A stretch of 64,000 nt of DNA from JAIPEL01 sp050115795 (GCA_050115795.1 JASFPT010000001.1:1-64000); one strand, 5' to 3'. Positions 15,152-23,910 are shown, counted from the stretch's first letter. Made by a program: numbers and translations. Notes: a model not told the origin generated them from the sequence alone.

Positions 15152-18133
15152 TCAATCAGGCCCTGAATGCGACCGGCCGGAGTTCTGCAGCCGGACCACG
15201 GAGGCCGAACGACGGCCGTCGATCTTGAGCACAAGCGGGGTTTCCGGTCGGACTATGCGGAGAAATTCCGTCTCCTTGGCAGCCGGCAGTCCGTCGAGCA
15301 CCGGCCAGCGAATAAAATCCTCGCTTCCTTCCGAGACCGTAATATACGGAATGCCCAGCGATGTGATGTTCTGGAAAAAGTGGGAGCCCTGGGACGGGTC
15401 GGCCCGAAGATCTTCGTTTCGCAGCTCGACCATCGCCCCGACCCCGGAGATGTCCTTCCAGCGCACCGGGATTCCAAGCCAGGGATCGGCGGTTCCCCAG
15501 CGACCGGGGCCGATCAGCAGATACGGCCTGCCCGCCTCCAGCAGTTCGCTGTTGATACGGCCGATTTGACCGGCGATCTGCTTGGTGGCGTCCTTTCGAA
15601 AAGCCTTCGGCTTTACGTAAACGATGTCTGCGATCTTCTCGTCAATGCCGTTTCCCAGGGCTCGGGTGGAGAAGAGAAAGGCACCGTTCAGATCGCTGTC
15701 GTCGATGTTCACCTCGTAGGCGTCGGTTCCCGATGCCATGGGCCGCATCTGCAGGAAGAAAAATTCCCCCTCCCCTTCCCGGTCATTGGAAAGCGAGGCA
15801 GAAAACTCGACCTCCACGGGACAGCCCATCCCCTTTTTCCCCAGTTCCAGAATTTCTGAGAGGATTTCGGGCAGCGGAAACCACCTGTATTTTAGGATGC
15901 GCGCAAACGTCAGCACCGGGGCGCCGGGGAGTGTACTGCTGTCGCGGATTGCATTTTCCTCGGGAGAATAGGTGCTGGCCAGCATTCTGACCGGCACCTC
16001 GGAGACGGCATCGTCCACATCACGCCTGACAAGGTTGGCAAACCGGTCGAAGGCCAGGTCGTCTGGATAGTCTTCAATCCGAAGCGCGTAGAAAAACCGT
16101 TGCGCGTTGGAAAGGATGTCGTCGATGGTGGAAAACTGGGGGAGGATCTCCGGATGCCGGGGACTGAACCGGAGCGACCGCTCCCCTTCCATGACGCATC
16201 GGCCAAGACCCAGCGCGATCCGTGCAATGCCGTCTTCGGCCCGCATGCGCGAGACGGGGTAAAAGTTGTGGGACTGGGCCACCCCTGAAAGGTGAGGATA
16301 ATAGAATTTCCCGAAGGGACGGCCCGCCAGCTCCTGGATGATGACGGCCATCGACTCTTCGTGCGGAGCATTTCCGATCTTGCGGGTGAATGCCTTGGGG
16401 CTCTCGAAATAGGTGGAGGCAAACACCCGCTTGACCGCCTGTTCCAGGTGCGCCAGACGCAGCGCCGAGTCCGGATGGTTGTTGGGAATCATGTACGTGT
16501 CATAAAGTCCGGCGTAGGGCTGGAAATGGGCGTCTTCCAGAAGGCTCGAGGAGCGAATCGACAGGGGATAGCGGACCTGCTCCAGGAATGCCGACAAATC
16601 CTGGATCAGCCACCTGGGCATTCGCCCGGCCAGGAAAGCGTCCAGCACCTGGTCATCGTGATAGGAGGCTCTGGCAAATCGCTGCAGGTCGTTTTCCGCA
16701 ACGAAGGATTCGAATCCTTCCGTGCTGAGCACCACGGTCTTGGGAATGCGAATCTTCACGCCCGGATATCGTTCGTAGATTCCCGCATTTTCCTGCAGCA
16801 GGGTCGACATAAAGGCGAGTCCCCGGGCCTTCCCCCCCAGCGAGCCCTTGCCGATCTTGACAAAATCCATCACGTCCGAATCGAAGATTTCCCGGCGATA
16901 CACGGTGACGACGCCCCGCTGTCGCCACCGTCGAAGGGCGTTGATGTTGGAAATGAGAAATTCGCGCAGCTCATCGGCGGTTTCGAATTCACTGGCCTGC
17001 ACTTCCCGAAACCACGAGGCCAGGACGATCTCGCTTCTGCCCATGATCCAGTTGGAGAAATGGTTCCGCTCGGCGTGGTACCAGAGGGATTCGTCCGGCA
17101 CCGATGGAAGCTTTTTTTCCAATTCCCGGAGACTGGTGGCGCGATCGACCTCGGTGCCGTCCGGCATCCGAAAGACAAAATCGCCGAAGCCCAGATGGGT
17201 AAGGAAAAAGTCATGCAGTTCGCTGAGCAGGTTGGGCGAATTCTTGTCGAGGAAGGCAGCCGGAACCGCATCTGCCAGCGCGCGGTTTTTCGGATCGGAG
17301 CTGAGCATGAGCAGCGGCAGGTCCGGGACTTCCTCCCGAATCCTTGACAGAAGCCGAAAGCCGGCCTTTTCGTCCATCTTTCCTTCCCTTGGATACCGGG
17401 CGTCGGACAGCACCCCGAAGGCAAATTCCCGGTAATGTTCGTACAGTTCGGTCGCCTCCTCGAAGCTGCTGGCCAGCAGAATCTTCGGCCGGGCCCTCAT
17501 TTTCAGCAGGCGGTGTTCCTCGTTGAGCCCCTCTCCTAAAACCGCCTGGGTCTGGCGCACGATCTCCTTGTAGATCAGCGGCAGGAAAGACGAGTAGTAA
17601 ACCGGGGTGTCCTCCACCAGGATCAACACCCGCACCCGGGCCCGGCGGGTGTCGGATTCGATGTTGAGCCGATCCTCCACGTTCTTGACCAGGGCCAGGA
17701 GCAGGTCCGAGTTGCCCGACCAGATGTAGACCTTGTCGATCCCTTCGACCTTTACCTTGTCCGGCGCGATGTACTGGCTGCCGTGGGCCAGAAGAATCAC
17801 CGGCATCTTCGGCCGGATTTTTTTGATTTCCGCGCCCAGGGAAAACGCGGTCATATCCTCCAGGTGCGGCATGGTGATCACCATGTCGTATTCGCGTTCC
17901 CGGAGGATCTCCAGGGCGGTCACCGCCGAGGCGGTGCGGGTGATGCGGGGGGGCTGGCTCAGATTCAGTCCGCTGTATTCGTTGATGATCCGGGAGGCCA
18001 GGCTCCCGTCCTGTTCGATGATAAAGGCATCGTAGGGACTGGCCACCAGGAGGATCTCCCGGACCTTGACCGCCATCAGTTCATGAAAGATTTTGAAATT
18101 CGGGTAGAATTCGGAAGTTTTCGAAGGTTCCAT
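15152..18133 (-). CDS. PEP/pyruvate-binding-domain protein with tandem receiver-like N-terminus
   Basis: A 993-residue protein. The first about 320 residues hold two receiver-like modules: VREILLVASPYDAFIIEQDG with DMVITMPHLEDMTAF, then RVRVLILVEDTPVYYSSFLP with FGVLSDARYP. The middle (about 410-760) matches the ATP-grasp N-terminal domain of PEP synthase and PPDK (GSLGGKARGLAFM, SIRSSSLLED, PFAGLYDT-like QPYAGLYDT, FFFLQMRPM). The phosphohistidine swivel domain and PEP-binding barrel are absent, so it is not a full PEP synthase. ATG 18133 is chosen; an upstream TTG lies in repeat DNA. It is divergent from the KaiC-like/XRE gene and likely a regulatory phosphotransferase or sensor. Exact role unknown. 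Confidence 0.75.
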   Translation of the reverse strand: MEPSKTSEFYPNFKIFHELMAVKVREILLVASPYDAFIIEQDGSLASRIINEYSGLNLSQPPRITRTASAVTALEILREREYDMVITMPHLEDMTAFSLGAEIKKIRPKMPVILLAHGSQYIAPDKVKVEGIDKVYIWSGNSDLLLALVKNVEDRLNIESDTRRARVRVLILVEDTPVYYSSFLPLIYKEIVRQTQAVLGEGLNEEHRLLKMRARPKILLASSFEEATELYEHYREFAFGVLSDARYPREGKMDEKAGFRLLSRIREEVPDLPLLMLSSDPKNRALADAVPAAFLDKNSPNLLSELHDFFLTHLGFGDFVFRMPDGTEVDRATSLRELEKKLPSVPDESLWYHAERNHFSNWIMGRSEIVLASWFREVQASEFETADELREFLISNINALRRWRQRGVVTVYRREIFDSDVMDFVKIGKGSLGGKARGLAFMSTLLQENAGIYERYPGVKIRIPKTVVLSTEGFESFVAENDLQRFARASYHDDQVLDAFLAGRMPRWLIQDLSAFLEQVRYPLSIRSSSLLEDAHFQPYAGLYDTYMIPNNHPDSALRLAHLEQAVKRVFASTYFESPKAFTRKIGNAPHEESMAVIIQELAGRPFGKFYYPHLSGVAQSHNFYPVSRMRAEDGIARIALGLGRCVMEGERSLRFSPRHPEILPQFSTIDDILSNAQRFFYALRIEDYPDDLAFDRFANLVRRDVDDAVSEVPVRMLASTYSPEENAIRDSSTLPGAPVLTFARILKYRWFPLPEILSEILELGKKGMGCPVEVEFSASLSNDREGEGEFFFLQMRPMASGTDAYEVNIDDSDLNGAFLFSTRALGNGIDEKIADIVYVKPKAFRKDATKQIAGQIGRINSELLEAGRPYLLIGPGRWGTADPWLGIPVRWKDISGVGAMVELRNEDLRADPSQGSHFFQNITSLGIPYITVSEGSEDFIRWPVLDGLPAAKETEFLRIVRPETPLVLKIDGRRSASVVRLQNSGRSHSGPD

Positions 18134-18144
18134 GGCGGATTCCA

Positions 18145-18172
18145 GGTTCAAGGTTCAAGGTTCAAAATTCAG
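18145..18172. repeat. GGTTCAA heptamer array
   Basis: Three exact GGTTCAA units (18145-18165) followed by a degenerate unit AATTCAG. It lies 12 bp upstream of the start codon of the minus-strand 993-residue gene and butts onto the dispersed element at 18175. Confidence 0.8.
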
Positions 18173-18174
18173 CA

Positions 18175-18260
18175 TTGAACACTCCCTGCAGCAGGCTGCA
18201 GGAAATCTGCTACCGCAAGGTGTTCGGTCTGTTTTCGATTCGCTCGCTGATGCGGTTCAA
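18175..18260. repeat. Dispersed intergenic element, copy 1 (short form)
   Basis: It starts TTGAACACTCCCTGCAGCA, has a perfect hairpin CCTGCAG-CAGG-CTGCAGG (18185-18202), contains TTCGATTCGCTCGC (18234-18247) and ends GCGGTTCAA. The same ordered motifs appear at 21853-22030 and about 47995-48224. This copy lacks the middle section. It occupies a divergent promoter region. Confidence 0.65.
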
Positions 18261-18435
18261 GATTGAATGTGTTTCTTAGCATAGGAGGAGGTGTAGCGCC
18301 AAACCGGCCGCCGGATCAAGCGCCCGGATCGGGCGTGACTTGCAGTTCTTTGCGATCTTCGATAACTTCTCAGAGCGGTTTCGCACCCGCCGGCCTTGCT
18401 CTGAATTTCGAAACTGGAATTTTGGTTTTCTATCC

Positions 18436-19737
18436 ATGGACATCGAACGAATCCGAGTCAGTACGGGCGTCAGCCAGTTGGACCGCATTCTGGAAGGGCT
18501 TTTTATCGGCGACAATGTGGTCTGGTATGACGATGCGGGCAGTCTGGCGAAGGTCTTCTGCCATCATTTCATCGAAGCCAGCCAGAGCCGGGAGTGCCCC
18601 CTGATCTATGTCAGCTTCGACCGGTCCCCCCGAAATCTGCTGGAAAAGCTCGGCCCGCTGGCCGATTCCCCCCGCCTGACCGTGCTGGACTGCTTTACCT
18701 GCGGCAAAGGCGCTTCGTCGGAGGTCTTTCTGCGGTTCTACGATGCACCTGAAAAGACATGGCCTTGCCGTGTCATCCGGGTGGAAAACCCCATAAACAT
18801 TCAAGAGGTTATGGATGCCTTTTACGGGGTCCACGGAAAAATGAAAGGCGAGGTGCATTTCGTGTTCGAAAGCCTGACCGGCATGCAGGCCCTGTGGGGC
18901 GGCGAGGAGCAGATCATCGATTTTTACGCCCACTCATGTCCACGGCTGTACGAGCTTCGCACCGTCGCCTACTGGATCATTGAAAAACAGGCGCACTCCC
19001 AGAAACTGCGGGCGAAAATCAACCAGATCGCCCAGGTGGCCATCGAGCTTTCGGTCAATCGGGGGAAAACGGCCCTGACCGTTATCAAGGCCGAAGGGCG
19101 CAACCCGCAGAACCTCAACCGTGCCTACAGCTACTGGAACCGCGACCTGCAGATCACCTTCGAAGACCAGCAACGCGGCCAGGGGCGGTTTGAATTCGGG
19201 GGGCGGCTCAAGGAGCTGCGCACCAAACAGGGCCTCTCCCAGACCGACCTGGCCAAGTACATCGGTGTCACCCCCAGCACGATCTCCCAGGTGGAAAGCA
19301 ATTTGATCTATCCCTCCCTTCCGGCGCTGTTCAAAATGGCCGAGGTCCTTTCGGTGGAGGTGGGTGCTTTTTTCCGGGATTCGGGGGCCAATGACCCGCG
19401 GCCGGTGTTTCCGGCTTCCGAGGCGGTGACGGTCAAGTTCCCGGACCTGCCAAAAGGATCGCTGAGCGGAAAGCTTCTGATCGCGCCCGACCTGGAGCCG
19501 AAGGCCGAACCGTACCTGATCGAAATCCCGCCGAAGAAGACCCTTCCTGCCCACTTTTTCATTCACAAGGGCGAGGAGATCGGATACGTCCTGTCCGGAC
19601 GCCTGCAGATGAAGTTGAAAAAATCGATCCGGCAGATCCGTTCAGGGGATTTGGTCTACCTGACCACGGAGATCCCCTCCCAGTGGAAGAACCCGGGTCC
19701 GGGCATCGCCCGCCTTCTGTGGCTCAAAATGAAATAG
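18436..19737 (+). CDS. Degenerate KaiC/RecA-like domain fused to XRE helix-turn-helix and cupin
   Basis: A 433-residue three-part protein. Residues 1 to about 240 look like a KaiC/RadA-type RecA fold (VSTGVSQLDRILEGLFIGDN), but where the Walker A GxxxxGKT should be it reads YDDAGSLAK, so ATP hydrolysis is unlikely. Residues about 250-320 are an XRE helix-turn-helix (RLKELRTKQGLSQTDLAKYI). The last about 90 residues are a cupin (HFFIHKGEEIGYVLSGRLQM). XRE-cupin regulators are common; the RecA-like front is unusual. ATG 18436 is preferred. It is divergent from the PEP/pyruvate-binding gene and may control it. Confidence 0.75.
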   Translation: MDIERIRVSTGVSQLDRILEGLFIGDNVVWYDDAGSLAKVFCHHFIEASQSRECPLIYVSFDRSPRNLLEKLGPLADSPRLTVLDCFTCGKGASSEVFLRFYDAPEKTWPCRVIRVENPINIQEVMDAFYGVHGKMKGEVHFVFESLTGMQALWGGEEQIIDFYAHSCPRLYELRTVAYWIIEKQAHSQKLRAKINQIAQVAIELSVNRGKTALTVIKAEGRNPQNLNRAYSYWNRDLQITFEDQQRGQGRFEFGGRLKELRTKQGLSQTDLAKYIGVTPSTISQVESNLIYPSLPALFKMAEVLSVEVGAFFRDSGANDPRPVFPASEAVTVKFPDLPKGSLSGKLLIAPDLEPKAEPYLIEIPPKKTLPAHFFIHKGEEIGYVLSGRLQMKLKKSIRQIRSGDLVYLTTEIPSQWKNPGPGIARLLWLKMK

Positions 19738-19781
19738 CGCCCCTCACGGGACGCTCATTTATGAATGGCGGCTTCGCCGCC
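19733..19781. repeat. REP-like twin-hairpin module, copy at the XRE-cupin stop codon
   Basis: An imperfect outer palindrome (AAATAGCG near the stop codon with CGCTCATTT) is followed by the perfect hairpin GGCGGC-TTC-GCCGCC (19767-19781). It shares ATTTATGAA plus the GCGGCTTCGCCGC core with the module behind ribF. Confidence 0.65.
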
Positions 19782-19861
19782 GGAAAAGGGCAAATTGGAT
19801 CCAGGCGGAGCGGTCTTTGTGAACCCCTGCGCCACCCCCTGCGGTCCAGGTTGCTTCAAGG

Positions 19862-19905
19862 AAAAGAGGCGGCTCCGTGACACCCCGGAGCCGCCTCTTT
19901 TTGTT
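19862..19905. terminator. Strong bidirectional terminator between convergent genes
   Basis: A 16-bp perfect stem (19862-19877 with 19886-19901), an 8-base loop and T/A runs on both sides. It serves the converging XRE-cupin and glutamate synthase genes. Confidence 0.93.
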
Positions 19906-19946
19906 TGTCCCGCTTTTTCTTATTCCCGGAAAATTGCAGAGCAATT

Positions 19947-21599
19947 TTACGAGTTGAGGATCTTTTTGGCGCTTTCGTCGTTGGCGTCGGCCATGTGAGG
20001 GATGCCGGTCTCCCGGGCGGTCTCCCGGTTTCCGGAAAAGATGTCGCCGCGCGACAGCTGTCGGATGGAGAACTTCCGGGCCCCGGCCAGAAGCTGCTGC
20101 AGCCCGCAGTGCAGCTTGTCGGCCATGGTCCAGAAAGCGATCGCACCGTAGGGGATGTCTTTCATCTCGTCTTTTCCGACCTTCTTTTCCACGTCGAAAT
20201 ATCCGGAGAAAATTTCCCGGGCCGAATTGCCCACGGCCTTGACCGTCTTGGGAAGCTCGGGCCAGTGTCCGTTGACATCCCCCCGCCGCTCGGGATGGAG
20301 TGCCCCTTCGATATTGGCGCCGACAAAGCCGGGGATCATGATCGCCCGGCCCATGCAGATCATTTTTGTGAAAGGGGCCCCCAAGGCCAATCCCTTGAAG
20401 ATGCTGTCCTCCAGCGCAAAGCCGCCGGCAAAGGACATATCGACCACCTTCTGCCCCTTGGCCGCCAGGATGCTGGCATACTCGTAAGCCTTGGAATGCA
20501 GGGTGATCGAAGGAACGCCCCAGCTTTGCATCATGTTCCAGGGGCTCATGCCCGTGCCCCCCCCGGAGCCGTCGATGGTCAGCAGATCGAGCTTGGCGTC
20601 GGTGGCGAACTTGATCGCCATGGCAAGCTCTTCCATGCCGTAGGAGCCGGTCTTTAGGGAGATTCGCGAAAAGCCCAGACTGCGCAGGTAGCTGACCGTA
20701 TTCATGAAATCTTCGCGCACCTTGGCCACGGTGTCCAGGTTGGTTGCCCCGAGCCGGCTGTGCCGCGCAAAGGAACGAACCGCGCCGGATTCAAAGGCTT
20801 CCTGGACTTCGGGCAGGGAGGGGTCCGGGTCGACCACGTAGCCGCGTTCGCGCAGGAAGGCGGCATAGTCGAGACTGGTCACCTGGATCTCTCCACCGAT
20901 GTCCTTGGCCCCCTGGCCCCACTTGAGTTCGATGATCACCTTGTCGCCGTATTTGTCGGCCACGAATTCGGCCACCCCGTTTCGGGTATCCTCCACGTTC
21001 AGTTGCACGAATATGCCGCCGTGACCGTCGAAGTAGCGCAGATACCCTTCGATGCGCCGCTCCAGCTCGGGGGCCTTCCTGATGCGCCCTTTGCGCTCCG
21101 GGCCGGCGCCGATTTCCGAATTGCGGTCGACGCCGACCACGTTTTCGCCGATCACAACCGGAATTCCCACGAGGGCTCCGCCGATGGCAAACGAATCCCA
21201 GTATTTTTGAGCCACGAATGTCGACCCAAGCGCACCGGTCATCAGCGGCAGCCGGGACTTGGTTTTCACCTCGTTGCCGAATTCGGTTTCGATCGTGACG
21301 TTCGGAAAGATGCAGTCGTCCGGGTCGTTGGTCATGCCCTCCCGCAGGCCGTGGGCGCCGTAGGCGTATCCCTGGATCCGGAGAGAATTGTAGGAAACCC
21401 CCACGTGTGTCGTGTTGCTGGCCCCGGCCGTGACGATGCCATAGCTGCGGGGGTAGAGCAGCTCGCGTCCGACCAGGCTCGAAAACCAGGTTTCGCATTT
21501 TCCCTGGCAGTCGGCTCGGCACAGGGTGCAGAGGCTCGATTCGGTCGGATTGCCCCGGTTCGTGGTACCGAGAGCGTCGTTGCTTTTGGAAAACCGCAT
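19947..21599 (-). CDS. FMN-binding glutamate synthase, single-subunit GltB-domain type
   Basis: A 550-residue protein of the archaeal/deltaproteobacterial glutamate synthase family (glutamate from 2-oxoglutarate and glutamine-derived ammonia). An N-terminal cysteine cluster CTLCRADCQGKCETW is followed by the FMN-binding TIM barrel with TIDGSGGGTGMSPWNMMQ and the KWGQGAKDIGGE segment. There is no glutaminase domain, so ammonia or a partner amidotransferase must supply nitrogen. ATG 21599 has a perfect AGGAGG ribosome-binding site. The leader carries two hexaloop hairpins and a terminator (see 21691-21767), pointing to nitrogen-linked antitermination. It is not adjacent to other nitrogen genes. 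Confidence 0.88.
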   Translation of the reverse strand: MRFSKSNDALGTTNRGNPTESSLCTLCRADCQGKCETWFSSLVGRELLYPRSYGIVTAGASNTTHVGVSYNSLRIQGYAYGAHGLREGMTNDPDDCIFPNVTIETEFGNEVKTKSRLPLMTGALGSTFVAQKYWDSFAIGGALVGIPVVIGENVVGVDRNSEIGAGPERKGRIRKAPELERRIEGYLRYFDGHGGIFVQLNVEDTRNGVAEFVADKYGDKVIIELKWGQGAKDIGGEIQVTSLDYAAFLRERGYVVDPDPSLPEVQEAFESGAVRSFARHSRLGATNLDTVAKVREDFMNTVSYLRSLGFSRISLKTGSYGMEELAMAIKFATDAKLDLLTIDGSGGGTGMSPWNMMQSWGVPSITLHSKAYEYASILAAKGQKVVDMSFAGGFALEDSIFKGLALGAPFTKMICMGRAIMIPGFVGANIEGALHPERRGDVNGHWPELPKTVKAVGNSAREIFSGYFDVEKKVGKDEMKDIPYGAIAFWTMADKLHCGLQQLLAGARKFSIRQLSRGDIFSGNRETARETGIPHMADANDESAKKILNS

Positions 21600-21690
21600 G
21601 GTCTCCTCCTTGTTGTTTCCTGTTGGCGATACCCCGTCCGGTCCCCCGCCGCCGCAGGTCGAGGTAAAATCGGGCGGAACCTGAAAGCAG

Positions 21691-21767
21691 AAAAGCGCCC
21701 TGCCCCGATGGGGGCCAAGACGCCTTTGTCTTTTGCCGCGTGAAACTGCCGCACGTCGTTGTGCGGC
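21691..21767 (-). promoter_or_regulatory. Two-hairpin ANTAR-target-like antitermination leader of glutamate synthase
   Basis: Read on the minus strand, hairpin 1 is GCCGCAC-AACGAC-GTGCGGC (21748-21767) and hairpin 2 is AAGAC-AAAGGC-GTCTT (21717-21732). Both have six-base loops with A at position 1 and G at position 4, the hallmark of ANTAR-protein RNA targets. Hairpin 2 overlaps the 5' arm of a terminator-like GC stem ending in TTTT (21691-21724), so the two structures exclude each other. ANTAR antitermination of nitrogen genes is known in Geobacter relatives; no ANTAR protein lies in this window. Confidence 0.65.
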
Positions 21768-21795
21768 GTTCAATAATACTTCTAAAATTTCATAT

Positions 21796-21824
21796 TTCTT
21801 AGTATTACTAATATGCCTTGTCAA
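21796..21824 (-). promoter_or_regulatory. Glutamate synthase promoter with overlapping palindromic operator
   Basis: On the minus strand TTGACA (complement of 21819-21824) is followed after 17 bp by TAAGAA (complement of 21796-21801). A perfect 13-bp palindrome TTAGTA-T-TACTAA (21799-21811) overlaps the -10 region and is well placed to be a repressor operator. Transcription from here would include the two-hairpin leader. Confidence 0.55.
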
Positions 21825-21852
21825 TGGATTTTATGGCCTCTTTTCCGCTTTG

Positions 21853-22030
21853 TTGAACACCCCCTTCAGCAAGCGGCAGTCCCGCCGAGGCCTGATGCAA
21901 CCGCAGGGTATTCGGACTGTATGGTTCGATTCGCTCGCCGCTTCTGCCATCGACGGGTCTGCAAGTCGACGACCCGCGCCGCCTGGGCAAAACGATGCGC
22001 TTGGGCAAATGCGCTCGCCGGCGCGGTTCA
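21853..22030. repeat. Dispersed intergenic element, copy 2
   Basis: It begins TTGAACACCCCCTTCAGCA, carries TTCGATTCGCTCGC (21925-21938, identical to copy 1) and ends with a 22-bp segment (22007-22028) that matches copy 3 at 21 of 22 positions. It lies between the divergent glutamate synthase and PAS genes. No convincing open frame crosses it. Confidence 0.65.
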
Positions 22031-22180
22031 CATGTCCGTTCATCCCGGCAAAACGCGGGCCGAGCCTCGCCCCCGGCTCCAATGCCTCTTGACCCTGCGG
22101 GGAAAATGCATAAAATCCAGCTACTGGAGGGGTTGTTTCATGCTCGGCTGCGTTGAACCGACCACGCGAAAGGAATTCTC

Positions 22181-22615
22181 ATGACAGATACCCGGGATAT
22201 TTTCGACATTTTCGAGCATGACGAGAGCTTCAAGACCATCATGAAGCGGCTGCTGGAAAGCTCCATGGAGTTTTCATTCAACTCGATCGTGATTTCGGAG
22301 GCGGGTCCGGGTTACCCGATCGTCTATGTCAATCCGGCTTTCTGCCAGTTGACCGGCTACGGACCCCACGAAGTGATCGGCAAGTCACCGCGGATGTTAC
22401 AGGGCCCGCAGACCGACGTGGAGGTGATCCGGCGCCTCGAAGAGAACCTTGCCGCGGGACGCCTGTTTCACGGCCAGGCGATCAACTACCGAAAGGACGG
22501 ATCGGAGTTCATGATGGAATGGAAAATCGCTCCCATCCGAGACGACCGTGGCGAAATCTCCCACTACATCGCCATTCAGCGGGACGTATCGGCGCGAGAA
22601 CCCACCGCAATTTAG
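22181..22615 (+). CDS. Stand-alone PAS protein, LOV-like but without the photoactive cysteine
   Basis: A 144-residue single PAS domain. The order VYVNPAFCQLTGY, EVIGKSPRMLQGPQTD, INYRKDGSEFMMEWKIAPI and HYIAIQRDVS is that of short LOV/PAS_9 domains. The flavin-adduct motif, normally GxNCRFLQ, reads GKSPRMLQG, so the adduct-forming Cys is replaced by Pro and classical photochemistry is not expected. No output domain is present. ATG 22181 has AAGGA six bases upstream. Partner and ligand are unknown. Confidence 0.82.
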   Translation: MTDTRDIFDIFEHDESFKTIMKRLLESSMEFSFNSIVISEAGPGYPIVYVNPAFCQLTGYGPHEVIGKSPRMLQGPQTDVEVIRRLEENLAAGRLFHGQAINYRKDGSEFMMEWKIAPIRDDRGEISHYIAIQRDVSAREPTAI

Positions 22616-22793
22616 ATCCCCTGAGCCATTTCGACACGACAATCGTGCTCGCTGAGATCCGTTGTCTCCTTCGGGTCCCTGCGCTTCCCAATAGCAGGTT
22701 GCACTCGGCGCCTTCCTGGTCTAATCTGAATTCAGCAGTGGTTCCATCGCAGGTCGGGGGCGTGTTCAAGCCACCTAAACGCAAGGAGGAGCC

Positions 22794-23342
22794 ATGGGAA
22801 GTCGAAGCTACGACCCGGCGGAGATCCGGCAAGCGGGGGGGGAATCCATATCCGCGCCGGATCCGGAATATTCCTTTTTCCTGGGACCAACTTCCGAATC
22901 CAACCAGGTCTATGCCTTTGCGCACAAGCTCGATGCGCTGCTGTTCATCCGGGGCTTTTACGGAGACCACCTCGGCGAAGCCGAATCCCAGGCTGTTGAG
23001 TCGCAGATCGACCAGATCTGCAAAGAACTCAGCGACGGCAACACGGCCCCCCTGGCTGAATTGATCGGAGACTCTGAATCCCTGGAGATCTATGCCGACG
23101 GATACTGGGACGATTTTGTCCTGGCGTCTCAACCGTTCTGGGAGGATTGGATCGAAGAGGCGGATGAACCGCTCCTTCAGCCGACGCTCCTGGACGAGGA
23201 CGATGACGAGGAAGAAAATCCGGACAAGATTGTGGATGAAGCAGAGGACCGGGTCGGCTCGTTTCTGTTTCTGGAGCCCCCGGAGGATGTTTTCAACGTC
23301 GAATTCGTGGATGCCTTGATGCGAATCATTCCGGTGGCGTGA
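22794..23342 (+). CDS. Acidic conserved-looking protein of unknown function
   Basis: A 182-residue protein with a strong AAGGAGGAG ribosome-binding site before ATG 22794. It is markedly acidic, with a DEDDDEEE run near residue 140, and rich in aromatic residues (FFLGP, IRGFYGDHLGE, YADGYWDDFVLASQPFWEDW). No signal peptide, membrane segment or known motif is visible. Its last 17 bp overlap the tail of the convergent HD-hydrolase gene. I do not recognise the family. Confidence 0.65.
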   Translation: MGSRSYDPAEIRQAGGESISAPDPEYSFFLGPTSESNQVYAFAHKLDALLFIRGFYGDHLGEAESQAVESQIDQICKELSDGNTAPLAELIGDSESLEIYADGYWDDFVLASQPFWEDWIEEADEPLLQPTLLDEDDDEEENPDKIVDEAEDRVGSFLFLEPPEDVFNVEFVDALMRIIPVA

Positions 23343-23910
23343 CCGTCTGTCCGGCAGCGGCCCCGTATCCGGCGCGGGGCGGATACGCGGCGATCCTCCG
23401 CGACAGCCGCCGGGCGAGGAAGGGGTTTGCCTTTCCCAGCGCCCGGTGGATCAGCACAGCTTCTTTCCGGTATTCGGCTACCTGCCGGGAGGTCCAGATA
23501 GGCGGCGGGGCGGCCAGGTTGGTGAGCCGGTCGGCCATTTTCACCAGCCAGATCTCCCACGGCTGCTTTCGGATACGTTCCAGGTTTTCCGCCAACCGTT
23601 CTCTTCGATCTTCAATCCGCACGTTTTTCGTCAGCGCCTGAACACCGTCTGCGACGGGCTTTCCAAACCGCGTTTCGATCTCTTCCACCTTCCGGTCGCT
23701 ATCTTCCAGGACATCATGCAGAAGGGCCGTCTGCAGCGCAAGATCCCCATCCCACCCCGGCTCGATCGAGAGCAGCGCAATAATCTCCATGGCCACCAAG
23801 GTGGGATGAACGATGTAGGGTCTTTCAATTCCTGGAAGTGTCTGACCGCGGTGCGCTTCGGCGGCAAACCGGTAGGCACGGATGTATTTCTCGCGGGACC
23901 AGGGGCTCAT
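23326..23910 (-). CDS. HD-domain phosphohydrolase, SpoT-hydrolase/MESH1-like
   Basis: A 194-residue protein with the single HD domain seen in small alarmone hydrolases: AEAHRGQTLPGIERPYIVHP, the metal-binding ALLHDVLEDS, and VKMADRLTNL. These match the hydrolase half of RelA/SpoT. No synthetase or TGS domain is present. The likely reaction is (p)ppGpp or related nucleotide hydrolysis, by family analogy only. Convergent with the acidic unknown gene and upstream of an XRE-cupin gene on the same strand. Confidence 0.78.
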   Translation of the reverse strand: MSPWSREKYIRAYRFAAEAHRGQTLPGIERPYIVHPTLVAMEIIALLSIEPGWDGDLALQTALLHDVLEDSDRKVEEIETRFGKPVADGVQALTKNVRIEDRRERLAENLERIRKQPWEIWLVKMADRLTNLAAPPPIWTSRQVAEYRKEAVLIHRALGKANPFLARRLSRRIAAYPPRAGYGAAAGQTVTPPE

